The position numbers and the translations under genes were made by a program. DNA of 64,000 nt from Acetobacter nitrogenifigens DSM 23921 = NBRC 105050. GTDB lineage: Bacteria > Pseudomonadota > Alphaproteobacteria > Acetobacterales > Acetobacteraceae. The DNA lies in the NCBI RefSeq assembly GCF_000429165.1, contig NZ_AUBI01000006.1, forward strand, positions 186,001 through 250,000, in the 5' to 3' direction. Below are positions 9,468 to 17,958 of this stretch, piece by piece. Position 1 is the stretch's first letter. Each line of letters begins with the position of its first letter. A model generated the notes under the pieces. That model was not told where the DNA came from. It ran no database searches and saw only the letters and a list, made by a program, of their open reading frames with translations.

Positions 9468-10300
9468 CGCTTCGGTTCCTTGGCGCGCGATGAGGCGCTG
9501 TTTCCGGCGTTGATCTGAGGCATGAGCAGGGACAGGATCGTCGCAGCCGCCTCGTCGGGCGTGCGCGGACGGACGTCCTCTCCACCGGGAAACGCCTGAG
9601 CGCGCATTCGCGTTGCAGTCGGGCCGGGATCGAACAGAGAAACGAGGAAGGCCGGGCGGTCCGCCATCTCTTCCCGCCAGCTTTCCACAAGCGCTTCGAG
9701 CGCTGCGCGGCAGACTGCGCCGCCGCTCCGAAAACGTCCCGGCGCAGTATCCTGCCGGTTGATGAGAATGACGGCGCGGCCAAGCGCCGCCTCCCTGAGA
9801 AGAGGCGTTGTCGTCCGAAGCAGCCGCATCGACGCGATGAGATTGACGCCCAGCGCCTGCTCCCAGTCCTTGTCGCGGATGTGCGCGACGGGACTCAACG
9901 GGACGAACATGGCGGCAGCGTGGACCAGCAGGTCAAGCCGCCCAAAGCGTCGTGCGATGGACGGCCCGAGCGCGTCTGCTCCGCTCCCGTCAGCGAGGTC
10001 GAGCGGCAGCAGGGTGGAGCGCCGTCCCGTGGCGGCGAGGATCAGATCGTCGGTTTCTTCAAGCCCGCCGACCGTACGCGCAGTGATGACGCAATGAGCG
10101 CCCTGCGCGGCGAGGGCGACGGCGACGGCCCGCCCAATGCCCCGGCTTGCGCCCGTCACCAGCGCGACTTTGCCCGTTAGTGGCCCTTCGGGGCACCCAA
10201 TGGATGACGCGGCGCCTGAGGCAATGTCGGCGTTTGCAACTGCGCCTTGAGCCGTCCCGGTGAACGCACCCGCAAGCGGACTTTTGGTCGGTCCGCTCAT
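9464..10300 (-). CDS. Short-chain dehydrogenase-like protein lacking the catalytic Tyr-Lys
   Basis: 278 residues with a Rossmann fold: VTGASRGIG at 48-56 binds NAD(P). The catalytic YxxxK is missing, because GAVCR (194-198) stands where Tyr-x3-Lys is expected in front of AALEALV. The usual catalytic Ser strand reads VILINRQ. The protein is therefore probably not a normal oxidoreductase and may bind the cofactor or serve as a partner. A 40-residue low-complexity lead precedes the fold, so the true start could be internal. It lies 8 bases after purF and overlaps the nitronate monooxygenase start. SDR genes often follow purF in alphaproteobacteria, normally with an intact active site. Confidence 0.82.
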   Translation of the reverse strand: MSGPTKSPLAGAFTGTAQGAVANADIASGAASSIGCPEGPLTGKVALVTGASRGIGRAVAVALAAQGAHCVITARTVGGLEETDDLILAATGRRSTLLPLDLADGSGADALGPSIARRFGRLDLLVHAAAMFVPLSPVAHIRDKDWEQALGVNLIASMRLLRTTTPLLREAALGRAVILINRQDTAPGRFRSGGAVCRAALEALVESWREEMADRPAFLVSLFDPGPTATRMRAQAFPGGEDVRPRTPDEAAATILSLLMPQINAGNSASSRAKEPKR

Positions 10301-10308
10301 GAGTCAGC

Positions 10309-11793
10309 TCAGGCCGCGTCGGCGCCGTGTTCCTGCTCGTAATCGACAAGCGGGATCGGATAATCGCCGGTGAAGCAGGCGTCGCAATACCGGATGCGGT
10401 CTGCGTCGCGCTTTTCATGGCCGAGCGCACGATAAAGCCCGTCGAGCGAGATGAAGGCGAGGCTGTCGACGCCGATCAGTTCCGCCATCTTCGCCACGTC
10501 ATGCTGCGCCGCGAGCAGCTTGCTGCGCTCGGGCGTGTCGATGCCGTAGAAGCATGAATGCTTCGTGGGCGGCGAGGAAATGCGCATATGCACTTCCGCC
10601 GCCCCCGCCGCGCGCACCATGTCGACGATCTTGCGCGACGTGGTGCCGCGCACGATCGAGTCGTCCACCAGCACGACGCGCTTGCCGTCGAGCATGGTGC
10701 GGTTGGTGGAGTGCTTCAGACGCACGCCGAGGTTGCGGATGTGGTCAGTCGGTTCGATGAACGTCCGGCCGACATAGTGATTGCGGATGATGCCCAGTTC
10801 GAACGGGATGCCGCTGGCCTGCGCGTAACCCATTGCCGACGGAACGCCGGAATCCGGGACGGGGACGATGACGTCGGCGTCGACAGCGCTCTCACGCGCC
10901 AGTTCGACGCCGATCTGCTTGCGCACGTTATAGACCGACATGCCGTCGAGCACCGAGTCGGGGCGGGCGAAATAGATGTATTCGAACACGCAGAAGCGCG
11001 ATTGCGTCGGGATGAACGGGCGCACCGAGCGCACGCCGCTCTTGTCGATGATGACCAGTTCGCCCGGCTCCACGTCGCGCACGAATTCGGCGCCGACGAT
11101 GTCCAGTCCGCAGCTTTCCGAAGCCAGCACCCAGCCGGACGCGTCGTCGGCGGAGCCGGGGATGCGCCCGAGCACCAGCGGACGCACGCCCAGCGGGTCG
11201 CGCACGCCCATCAGCGTCTCCCGCGACAGTACAACGAGCGAATATGCGCCCTGCACCTGCTTGAGCGCGTCGATCAGCCGGTCTTCGACCGTCGCGTAGA
11301 GCGAAATGGCGATCAGGTGAATGAACACCTCGCTGTCCATCGTCGACTGGAACAGACATCCGCGACGTATCAGAGCTTTGCGAAGCGTGTTCGCGTTGGT
11401 CAGGTTGCCGTTATGGGCGACGGCCAGACCGCCGAACTCGAACTCGGCGAAAAGCGGCTGTACGTTGCGCAGCAGCGTGTCGCCGGTCGTCGAATAGCGA
11501 TCGTGCCCGATCGCGTTGGCGCCCGGAAGGGCCGCCATGACGCGGGAGTCACTGAAAACGTCGCCGACAAGGCCGAGGCCCTTGTGCGTATGGAAGCGCT
11601 CGCCGTCGAAAGTGACGATGCCGGACGCCTCCTGCCCGCGATGCTGGAGCGCATGCAGGCCAAGCGCGGTGATCGCTGCGGCGTCCGCTGTGTTCCACAC
11701 GCCAAAGACGGCGCATTCCTCATGCAGTTCGTCGCCGCCGTGACGGTCGTCCGGATCGATCGTGTCCTGCCACGATGAAGAGGTCTGGAGCAT
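10309..11793 (-). CDS. purF: Amidophosphoribosyltransferase
   Basis: Transfers glutamine amide nitrogen to PRPP in the first step of purine synthesis. In this 494-residue protein the nucleophile is the Cys of HEECAVFGVW, reached after removal of a short propeptide as in Bacillus PurF. The glutaminase domain has HDRYSTTGD and the PRTase domain has the PRPP motif VVLVDDSIVRGTTS. Cysteines in SRFCVF, HSCFYG and CDACF fit the [4Fe-4S] ligands of the Bacillus-type enzyme. The ATG at 11793 follows an AAAGGGA site. It is second in the operon, 49 bases after cvpA. Confidence 0.97.
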   Translation of the reverse strand: MLQTSSSWQDTIDPDDRHGGDELHEECAVFGVWNTADAAAITALGLHALQHRGQEASGIVTFDGERFHTHKGLGLVGDVFSDSRVMAALPGANAIGHDRYSTTGDTLLRNVQPLFAEFEFGGLAVAHNGNLTNANTLRKALIRRGCLFQSTMDSEVFIHLIAISLYATVEDRLIDALKQVQGAYSLVVLSRETLMGVRDPLGVRPLVLGRIPGSADDASGWVLASESCGLDIVGAEFVRDVEPGELVIIDKSGVRSVRPFIPTQSRFCVFEYIYFARPDSVLDGMSVYNVRKQIGVELARESAVDADVIVPVPDSGVPSAMGYAQASGIPFELGIIRNHYVGRTFIEPTDHIRNLGVRLKHSTNRTMLDGKRVVLVDDSIVRGTTSRKIVDMVRAAGAAEVHMRISSPPTKHSCFYGIDTPERSKLLAAQHDVAKMAELIGVDSLAFISLDGLYRALGHEKRDADRIRYCDACFTGDYPIPLVDYEQEHGADAA

Positions 11794-11842
11794 GGATGGG
11801 TCCCTTTTGGGCGTCCGCCTCACCGGCAGAACTGGCGATACG

Positions 11843-12508
11843 TCACGGGGTGGAGGAGCCGGACGCGTCCGGGCTCTTCCGTTCGGCGAGGTCATGGCGC
11901 GAGCCGCCCGGCGGCGCAAGACCTGATCCCGCGAATTTGGGGAGAAGCGGCGCCAAATGCGAGGCCTCGTTCGCCGTTCTGCGCGCCATTTCTTGCATGA
12001 GAGGGTTGTCACGCATTTGCGCCGCCCAGTGATACGCAGGCGACACCCATGTCGACAATGCGTACATGGCCGCGACGACGACGAACCCCCGCAAAGCCCC
12101 GAACACGCCGCCCAGCAGACGATCAAGTCCGGCAAACGGTGATAACAGCACCAGCCGGGACACGCGGGACGCGATGACGCGGCATAGAACCAGCAGCACG
12201 GCGAACGTTCCGACGACTCCGAGCCAATAAGCGATGAAGTGGTTCGAAATCTGTCCGTCCAGCCACATGGTCACCTGATCGTGGAACGCGCCTGTAAGCG
12301 CCAGCGCGACGATCCAGCTCGCGAGGCTCAGGACTTCACGTGAAAAGCCGCGCCAGACGCCAAACAGAGTGGAGATCGCTACGAGGCCGAGCGCCGCCAG
12401 CCCCAGGGTTCCCGGAGGGTGCGAGAACAGATCGTCACGCCAGGCCAGAGCGGCGGACTGTGCGGCTGATTGCGCGGCCGCGACGCTCGTATCGGTCAGA
12501 GACGCCAT
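11843..12508 (-). CDS. cvpA: CvpA-family inner-membrane protein
   Basis: A 221-residue membrane protein with about four hydrophobic segments in the first 160 residues (for example TLGLAALGLVAISTLFGVWRGFSREVLSLASW). GFSREVLSLASW is typical of CvpA. The family is tied to colicin V production and purine genes, and to envelope stress in other bacteria; its molecular role is not settled. The ATG at 12508 has GGAG six bases upstream and is preferred over the ATG at 12520. It is first in the cvpA-purF-SDR-nitronate monooxygenase operon. Confidence 0.88.
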   Translation of the reverse strand: MASLTDTSVAAAQSAAQSAALAWRDDLFSHPPGTLGLAALGLVAISTLFGVWRGFSREVLSLASWIVALALTGAFHDQVTMWLDGQISNHFIAYWLGVVGTFAVLLVLCRVIASRVSRLVLLSPFAGLDRLLGGVFGALRGFVVVAAMYALSTWVSPAYHWAAQMRDNPLMQEMARRTANEASHLAPLLPKFAGSGLAPPGGSRHDLAERKSPDASGSSTP

Positions 12509-12744
12509 GACCGGCTCCATGACGCAGGCGAGGACGTATTCGGAGGCTGGACGCCAGAGCCAGTCGGAGCAGCGGCCGTTCCTGCGCCGCCCTCACGCCC
12601 TACGGTCGGGCGCAGGCTGTGTCCGATATAGGGTTCGTCAGGGTGTCCATGCCGACTCATGCTGGGGCTTATGCCACTCAAGTCGCGTCGAGTCATCGAA
12701 TCCCGCGTCGTCGGCGAAAGGCGTGCGTAGCAGGTCGCCCGGCG

Positions 12745-13092
12745 CTACGGCAGCTTGCTTGTCGCCACCCGCCACGGAGCCATGCGCCGGGCGCCCGTGC
12801 GTGTGGGCGAGCGGCTGAGGCGCAGGCTGAGTTCCCCCATTTCGATACGGGCGTGTAATTCGGTCCAGACCGTCTCCGGGTCGACGCCCGCAAGCCGCCA
12901 CAGATGCAGCAGGGATTCCAGAAACGCTGCGCTTTCCCGCACGACCCCTTCGGGATCGCCTGCAATGGAGGCGATTGTGCATGCCGTTGCGGCGGCGCCG
13001 GTTTCACGTGCGACGACATCCCCGGACGCCTCTCCGGCGCCCAGCCGCGCCAGCGAAAGGCTTTTGACGGCGGAGGGCGACTTTTCTGTCAT
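12745..13092 (-). CDS. Degenerate HisE-like (phosphoribosyl-ATP pyrophosphohydrolase fold) protein
   Basis: 115 residues. The segment AAFLESLLHLWRLAGVDPETVWTELHAR matches the last two helices of HisE (EAADLLYHLLVLL...VLAELERR), and the order of helices before it also fits. The catalytic EExxE of the first helix is not there: the matching stretch is RLGAGEASGDVVARE. The metal-dependent pyrophosphatase activity is thus probably lost, and the protein is a paralogue of unknown use. The C-terminal 30 residues are basic. The ATG at 13092 has only a weak ribosome site. It stands alone between cvpA and the deacetylase gene. Confidence 0.6.
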   Translation of the reverse strand: MTEKSPSAVKSLSLARLGAGEASGDVVARETGAAATACTIASIAGDPEGVVRESAAFLESLLHLWRLAGVDPETVWTELHARIEMGELSLRLSRSPTRTGARRMAPWRVATSKLP

Positions 13093-13282
13093 CGGACGAT
13101 CATGAGGAGCGGGATGCGACCTCGTCAAATCTGTCACCGAGGGCGGTCTCCTGCTGCATTCGCCTGCTGATTCTGCGCATGTTGAATTTGGACGCCCATC
13201 TGAAACGCCCCGATGGCGAAAAAGCCCCCGCATGTCTGGCATAACGCGCAAGCGTTGCGGACCGGTAAGAGGGGCGGGGGAT

Positions 13283-14200
13283 TCACGGTCCGACTTCCGC
13301 CGCGTTGTCCCGGCACCACAGCGCGACCTGCTCATGGGTCGCGAACCAGACGTCTCCGCGGGCGCGGGCTGCTTCCAGTAATGCGGAGATCACGCCGACG
13401 CGGCTGCGATGTCCGCTGACATGCGGGTGGAGCGTCAGCAGGAAAAGGCCGCCTTCGTCGTAGGCTCCGTCGAACTCAGCCATGAAAATATCCAGCACAT
13501 CGCGCGGCGCGGTGTATGGGCGCAGGGCCGAAAACCGGTCGAAATTGAAATAGACGGCGTCGTCGCGGATCCATTCGGGCGGTAGTTCGACAATGCCGGT
13601 GGCTTCCCCGTTCTGGAGAAGTTCGTAAGGGTCGTCGTCAGCCATCAGACTGCTATCGTACAGAAGCCCCATCTGCCGGATGATGGAGAGCGTGTTGACC
13701 GAGAAGTCCCAGCTTGCCGTGCGGATGCCGGCGACCGGGCGACGCCCGATGTCCTGCAGTACCGCCTGCGCGCGGGTTGTCAGGTCCAGCTCGGTCTCGC
13801 CGTCGAGATGCGTGTTGCGCTCATGAATCCAGGAGTGGATGCCGATCTCATGCCCATCGGCGACGACGCCCCGGACTTCGTCGGGGTAGAGCAGGGCGGA
13901 GACCGCAGGATAAAAGAATGTCGCAGGCACGGCGTGGCGTTGCAGCAGGTCCCGGATGCGCGGCACGCCACGTCGATGGCCGTAGTGGCCCTGACTGATG
14001 CGCATGGGGCTTTCGTCGCTGTCGCGCAGCGGAATCGTGTCATGATCGGCGTCGAACGAGATGGCGAAAGCACAGCGCGCGCCATCGGGCCAGGCTTTCG
14101 GACGCAGGGAACGCCCGGCGCGTGCGCGCCCGACGGCGGCTCGCCAGTAGTTTTCCGGCCATTGCCATGGGGGGAGCTTATCGTTCGGGAGTTCGGTCAT
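13283..14200 (-). CDS. Polysaccharide deacetylase (NodB-fold) family hydrolase
   Basis: 305 residues without a signal peptide. The NodB barrel has ISFDADHDT (catalytic Asp and metal Asp), the zinc-binding HSWIHERN and, near the end, LTLHPHVSGHRSR. This cytoplasmic subfamily includes PuuE-like allantoinases and amide hydrolases of small molecules rather than cell-wall deacetylases, and the second such protein in this window (31148-32041) is of the same type. The ATG overlaps the stop of the POT transporter by four bases, so it likely hydrolyses a compound the transporter imports. Confidence 0.85.
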   Translation of the reverse strand: MTELPNDKLPPWQWPENYWRAAVGRARAGRSLRPKAWPDGARCAFAISFDADHDTIPLRDSDESPMRISQGHYGHRRGVPRIRDLLQRHAVPATFFYPAVSALLYPDEVRGVVADGHEIGIHSWIHERNTHLDGETELDLTTRAQAVLQDIGRRPVAGIRTASWDFSVNTLSIIRQMGLLYDSSLMADDDPYELLQNGEATGIVELPPEWIRDDAVYFNFDRFSALRPYTAPRDVLDIFMAEFDGAYDEGGLFLLTLHPHVSGHRSRVGVISALLEAARARGDVWFATHEQVALWCRDNAAEVGP

Positions 14201-15669
14201 AGGGCTATGTCCATCATGTCCTGCTCTCGCCTGAGTGTTGTCGTCACTGGTTCCGCGCCACGCCACCGGGCGTCCATGCGCCGCGCAATGGGAATGAAGA
14301 GAGCCGACCCCAGTGCTGCCAGCGACGCCAGGGCGCACAGATCGCCAAACAGGTGGGCGTACGCCATCGGCGCGGCGGCTCCGTCGCTCGCCCCTCCGAC
14401 AGAGACGCCGGTAGCGACGACGCTGCCAAGATAACTCGTCAGCCCGGCCAGCACGGAAAAGCACCCCATCAACTGTCCTGTTGCACCCGGGGGCGCATAT
14501 CGTGCGATTGCGGCCAGCCCGAGCGCTGCAATCAGTAGCTCGCCCGCTGAGAACAGGCCGTACCCCGCCACCATCCACCATGGCGAAATTGTCGCGTTGA
14601 TGCTGGCGAGGGCGGCGGCGCGCCAGAGCTGAAACGAAAGCGCAAGGAAGATGAAACCGCACAGGAAGCGGATCGGCAGGGAAATCGGTCGGTCACGACG
14701 CTCGGCGCGATGATAGAGCGCGGCCAGACCGGGAGCGATGGCGAGGATCCACAAGTTGTTCAGGGATTGAAACTGTCCGGCCTGCAGCGTCCAGTTTACG
14801 CTCGCCACACGAATCGTAGTCGCGACATGGTCTCGGGCGAAACTGGTAAGGGATGTCGCGATCTGCTGGTTGAACAGAAAAAACAGGACCGCCTGCGCCT
14901 GTAATGCGAAGGACAGCCGCAGCCCCAGGCGCCAGGCTGGCGTCGCGCGACGGTACAGAAAACTCCAGACCAGCAGAATGGCGATCGCCGCGATCCAGAT
15001 GCAGATCCGGGCCAGCGTCGGGTAATGCAGCAGGACAAAGGCGAGGCCGATTGCGGCGGCGCATGCGGGCCATACCCATGTGTCGCGTTTTCGCGCTGCC
15101 GCCACGGTGCGAGGAAGGGTCAGGGATACTGCGAAACCCACCCACAAGACGGCGGCTGCGATGGCGAAGCTCTTCCGCCACCCGATATGTTCGGCAAGGA
15201 ACGGAATTGCGATAGCTGCGACGGTCGCGCCGATATTGATCGACATATAGTAGATGGTGAAGACGATATCGACGCGATCCGAGGCGTCGCTGAAGGTCTG
15301 TCGCAACAGGCTGGCAACGTTGGGTTTGAAAATTCCGCCGCCCAGTATCAGCACGGCGAGCACAAGAGACACTCCCGCCGAGCCGCCCAGACCGCAGGAG
15401 AGACCGCTGTATCCGACGGCCAGCAACGCCATCGCGATTGTCACTGTCCGTCGCGTGCCGAGAACTCTGTCGCCCAGCCAGCCGCCCAGAACAGGAATGC
15501 CGAACATCAGGGCGCTGAATGCGCCCCACAGCATCACGGCTCCCTGTTCCGTCAGCCCCATGGTCTGCACGAAATACGCTATCGAAACGCTTTGCAGGCC
15601 GTAAAAGCCAAAACGTTCGCAGATTTCCAGGCAGGCGATTTGCAGAAACGTGCGGTTGCGGGAATGCAT
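14197..15669 (-). CDS. POT/PTR-family proton-coupled peptide transporter
   Basis: About 490 residues with 12-14 hydrophobic segments. The first helix carries ERFGFYGLQ, a form of the family motif ExxERFxYYG that binds the proton and peptide. GGWLGDRVLGTRRTVTIAM is the loop motif of POT proteins. It imports di- or tripeptides or peptide-like compounds. The ATG at 15669 gives the usual family N-terminus (MHSRNRTFLQIACLEICERFG); longer starts at 15744 or 15810 are possible and none has a clear ribosome site. Translational coupling to the deacetylase-fold hydrolase suggests a shared substrate. Confidence 0.85.
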   Translation of the reverse strand: MHSRNRTFLQIACLEICERFGFYGLQSVSIAYFVQTMGLTEQGAVMLWGAFSALMFGIPVLGGWLGDRVLGTRRTVTIAMALLAVGYSGLSCGLGGSAGVSLVLAVLILGGGIFKPNVASLLRQTFSDASDRVDIVFTIYYMSINIGATVAAIAIPFLAEHIGWRKSFAIAAAVLWVGFAVSLTLPRTVAAARKRDTWVWPACAAAIGLAFVLLHYPTLARICIWIAAIAILLVWSFLYRRATPAWRLGLRLSFALQAQAVLFFLFNQQIATSLTSFARDHVATTIRVASVNWTLQAGQFQSLNNLWILAIAPGLAALYHRAERRDRPISLPIRFLCGFIFLALSFQLWRAAALASINATISPWWMVAGYGLFSAGELLIAALGLAAIARYAPPGATGQLMGCFSVLAGLTSYLGSVVATGVSVGGASDGAAAPMAYAHLFGDLCALASLAALGSALFIPIARRMDARWRGAEPVTTTLRREQDMMDIAL

Positions 15670-16062
15670 CAGAAGAAACGCACGCTGGCTGGGGCGGCGT
15701 GGGCGCGCTGCAAGGGCCGCTCCGAACGAGGCAAGGGCCACCATCTGGTCTGAAGACTCTGCGCGTGCCCCGGACCATCCTGATGAATTCTTGTAGTCGC
15801 AAACATACAAGGGGAAATTTCAGGGCAGGAGGCAGCGAAACTCGCACTGCCAATCGCGCAGAAAACACTACTCGTCTGATACCGGCCAGACGCATCTGCG
15901 TTCCGCGCTGGACGCGCACGACGTTGCGACGAAAGGCGATAGCTGCGGGAGGCGAGGGTTCTCTGACGGCCATCGAGCATGGTCATTCTGTAGACGAAAT
16001 GGAAGCGCGTGAAAACCTTTCGCCACGCAGGTTGCGGCGTCCTCTCCTGTTTGCTGCAGCGG
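15670..16062. other. Intergenic region between the POT transporter and muramidase genes
   Basis: About 390 bases with no supported gene. It holds the promoter and possible upstream starts of the POT gene and the tail side of the muramidase gene. A C-tract at 16080-16087 lies just inside the muramidase end. I see no clear hairpin. Confidence 0.4.
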
Positions 16063-16782
16063 TCAGCTTTCGAACGGCGCCCCCCCCCGGGCCGCCGCCG
16101 CCGAGACCATAGCCAGCGCGGTTTCAGTCCGCCGCCGCGTTCGCGCCAGCCAGCCTCGTCCGAAGCGTCGAAACCCGTCACGGGAACGATATTCACGTTG
16201 CTGCATGCCGCAGAGGACCATCACGGTCGCCATTTCCGCGCCGCCCGGTCGTGCTAGTGCGCGGCGTACCTCCGGGCCAATGCCGCTGCTGGGCGGAAGT
16301 CCGAGCCGCGCATGCAACGCAGCCAGAGAGTCGGGATCGATCTGGGGCAAAAGGTCTGTGACGTCGATATGCGACACTGCATCAAGGGTTTTTGGCCCGA
16401 TGCGTCCGTCCGCCACAGCGCCGACGATGCGCTGCAGCAGCGTCGCAGACGCGCCCACGCCGCAATTCCAGCCGAAGTCGAACGTCATGAGATCGACGCC
16501 CGCAGGAAGCGCGGATCCCGCCAGCGGATTCCAGTAGCGCGAGCGGGCGATGGCGTCGAAAGTCTTCAGGTCCAGCGCGCGCATGTTGTCCGCCGAAATC
16601 GCCACGGGCGCGGACCATGCGGCCAGCGTCATTGCGGAGACGCCGTAATGGCTGCCGATCAGCGTGTCGCCTTTTCCTTTGTCGCCGCACAACCAGTTTC
16701 CTGGATCTTTGGGATCGTCGTTGTATCCGCCTTCCGCCGTACGGACGAAATCGAGGCATGCGTCGAAATTCTGGGCGGTCAA
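16063..16782 (-). CDS. GH108 N-acetylmuramidase (endolysin-like)
   Basis: A 239-residue lysozyme of glycoside hydrolase family 108, the ZliS/secretion-activator type. The catalytic Glu is in RTAEGGYNDDPKDPG near residue 17, followed by the family's GSHYGVS and the structural FDFGWNCGVGAS. A peptidoglycan-binding DGRIGPKTLDAV segment sits near 130-140. There is no signal peptide, so export would need a holin or other route, as for phage endolysins. The start is a TTG at 16782 supported by GGAG seven bases upstream. No other phage gene is nearby, so it is either domesticated or a lone remnant of a prophage. Confidence 0.88.
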   Translation of the reverse strand: MTAQNFDACLDFVRTAEGGYNDDPKDPGNWLCGDKGKGDTLIGSHYGVSAMTLAAWSAPVAISADNMRALDLKTFDAIARSRYWNPLAGSALPAGVDLMTFDFGWNCGVGASATLLQRIVGAVADGRIGPKTLDAVSHIDVTDLLPQIDPDSLAALHARLGLPPSSGIGPEVRRALARPGGAEMATVMVLCGMQQREYRSRDGFRRFGRGWLARTRRRTETALAMVSAAAARGGAPFES

Positions 16783-17104
16783 GAAACGTCTCCGGTGCTG
16801 GCGGCGAAAAGCCGCGACCGCGCACCGATGCGTGCGGCGGTCGTCGGGACGTCATCTTACGTGTCTCTGACGACAAAAATCTGATTGAAAACAGGCGGGA
16901 GCATCACAGAAGCGGGTTCCGACGGCCGCTTTCTGCAGTCAGCGCGGAGTATGGAAAATACCCAGAGAAGAACCGGGGAAGAGGTTTGCGGGCGTCCTGT
17001 CAGCGTCGTCTAGTGACACCCGAGCAGTAGACACTAACCGAAGGCGCAAAAATGCGCTTTAGGCTCATTCAAGATCGTTAGCCCAGGCGCTGTCGGGCCG
17101 CTCT
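16783..17104. other. Intergenic region between muramidase and ybaK
   Basis: About 320 bases without a gene. A small hairpin (GCGCA-aaaa-TGCGC pattern, near 17044-17058) lies beyond the ybaK stop but has no T-run, so it is only a weak terminator candidate. The rest includes the upstream side of the muramidase gene. Confidence 0.4.
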
Positions 17105-17587
17105 TCAGGCTACAGGCGCCAGGACGTCTCCCGGAACGCCATTCATGGCGGTCAGCGCATCCGTCGGAGAGAGCTTCACCTGCACGCCCCGCGCGCCTCC
17201 GTTCGCGACGATATACGGCTGTTCCAGAGCCTCGCGCGCCAGAATTGTTGGCGTCGCCTTGCGGCGGCCGAACGGACTGATCCCGCCGACTTTGAATCCG
17301 GTCACGCGCTCGGCGTCGGCAGGTTTCATCATCCGGGCGCTCTTCCCGCCCGCTGCCGCCGCAAGCTTTTTCATACTCAGCTCGCGCGCCACTGGAATCA
17401 CGACGCAGACGGCCGCGCCATCGACCTCGGTCATCAGGGTTTTGAACACTCGGTCTTCCGGCTCGCCCATGGCGGCGGCGGCATGGACTCCAAGCCGATC
17501 CGCCGATGGGTCGTAATCGTAGGACAGCGTTTCGAACGGGACGTTAGTACGGCGCAAAAAGGCGGTGGCGGGCGTGGTCTTGCTCAT
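17105..17587 (-). CDS. ybaK: Cys-tRNA(Pro) deacylase YbaK/EbsC
   Basis: A 160-residue trans-editing enzyme that removes cysteine mis-attached to tRNA-Pro. The family pattern is clear: TPATAFLRR at the start, RVFKTLMTEVDG with the key Lys, CVVIPVARELSMKKLAAAAG in the middle, and KVGGISPFGRRK with the active-site glycine-rich loop. The length equals that of E. coli YbaK. The ATG is at 17587. It is a single gene on the minus strand. Confidence 0.93.
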   Translation of the reverse strand: MSKTTPATAFLRRTNVPFETLSYDYDPSADRLGVHAAAAMGEPEDRVFKTLMTEVDGAAVCVVIPVARELSMKKLAAAAGGKSARMMKPADAERVTGFKVGGISPFGRRKATPTILAREALEQPYIVANGGARGVQVKLSPTDALTAMNGVPGDVLAPVA

Positions 17588-17958
17588 GTGCGAAGCCTAC
17601 ACCAGCGCCTCGCTCGGAGATATCCCGCATGGCGCATGGCATTGGTTCATTTGGCTCGCCATGTGAAGACAATAATATTCACCGCGCGAACCGAGTGAAG
17701 GATGTGACGGCGGCCTGTTCACTCCACCGCTGACCCAGCAAACCGGTGTCCGCAATTCTCTGGATGCTCGAGCGATGCTTGTTCGCGTTCACTCATGAAC
17801 GTGGCTCTTTGGCGCTGTTTTGATTGAGCATCTTGATCCGTGCGCATGGATGCACCCCGCCGGGACCTGCTTTAACGGAACGCGAACCGGACCCCACCGG
17901 GTAGACTGCGCAAGCCGCGCCATGCCTGCACACGAAATCGACGCATCAACATCCGCAC
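17588..17958. other. Intergenic region between ybaK and the AraC regulator
   Basis: About 370 bases. Small open frames here on both strands overlap each other and show no family features. I see no tRNA, repeat or clear terminator. Confidence 0.4.

Noticed and set aside
10558..11778. A 406-codon plus-strand open frame opposite purF
   Set aside because: It is antisense to a fully conserved purF and its translation has no recognisable motif, as expected for high-GC shadow frames.
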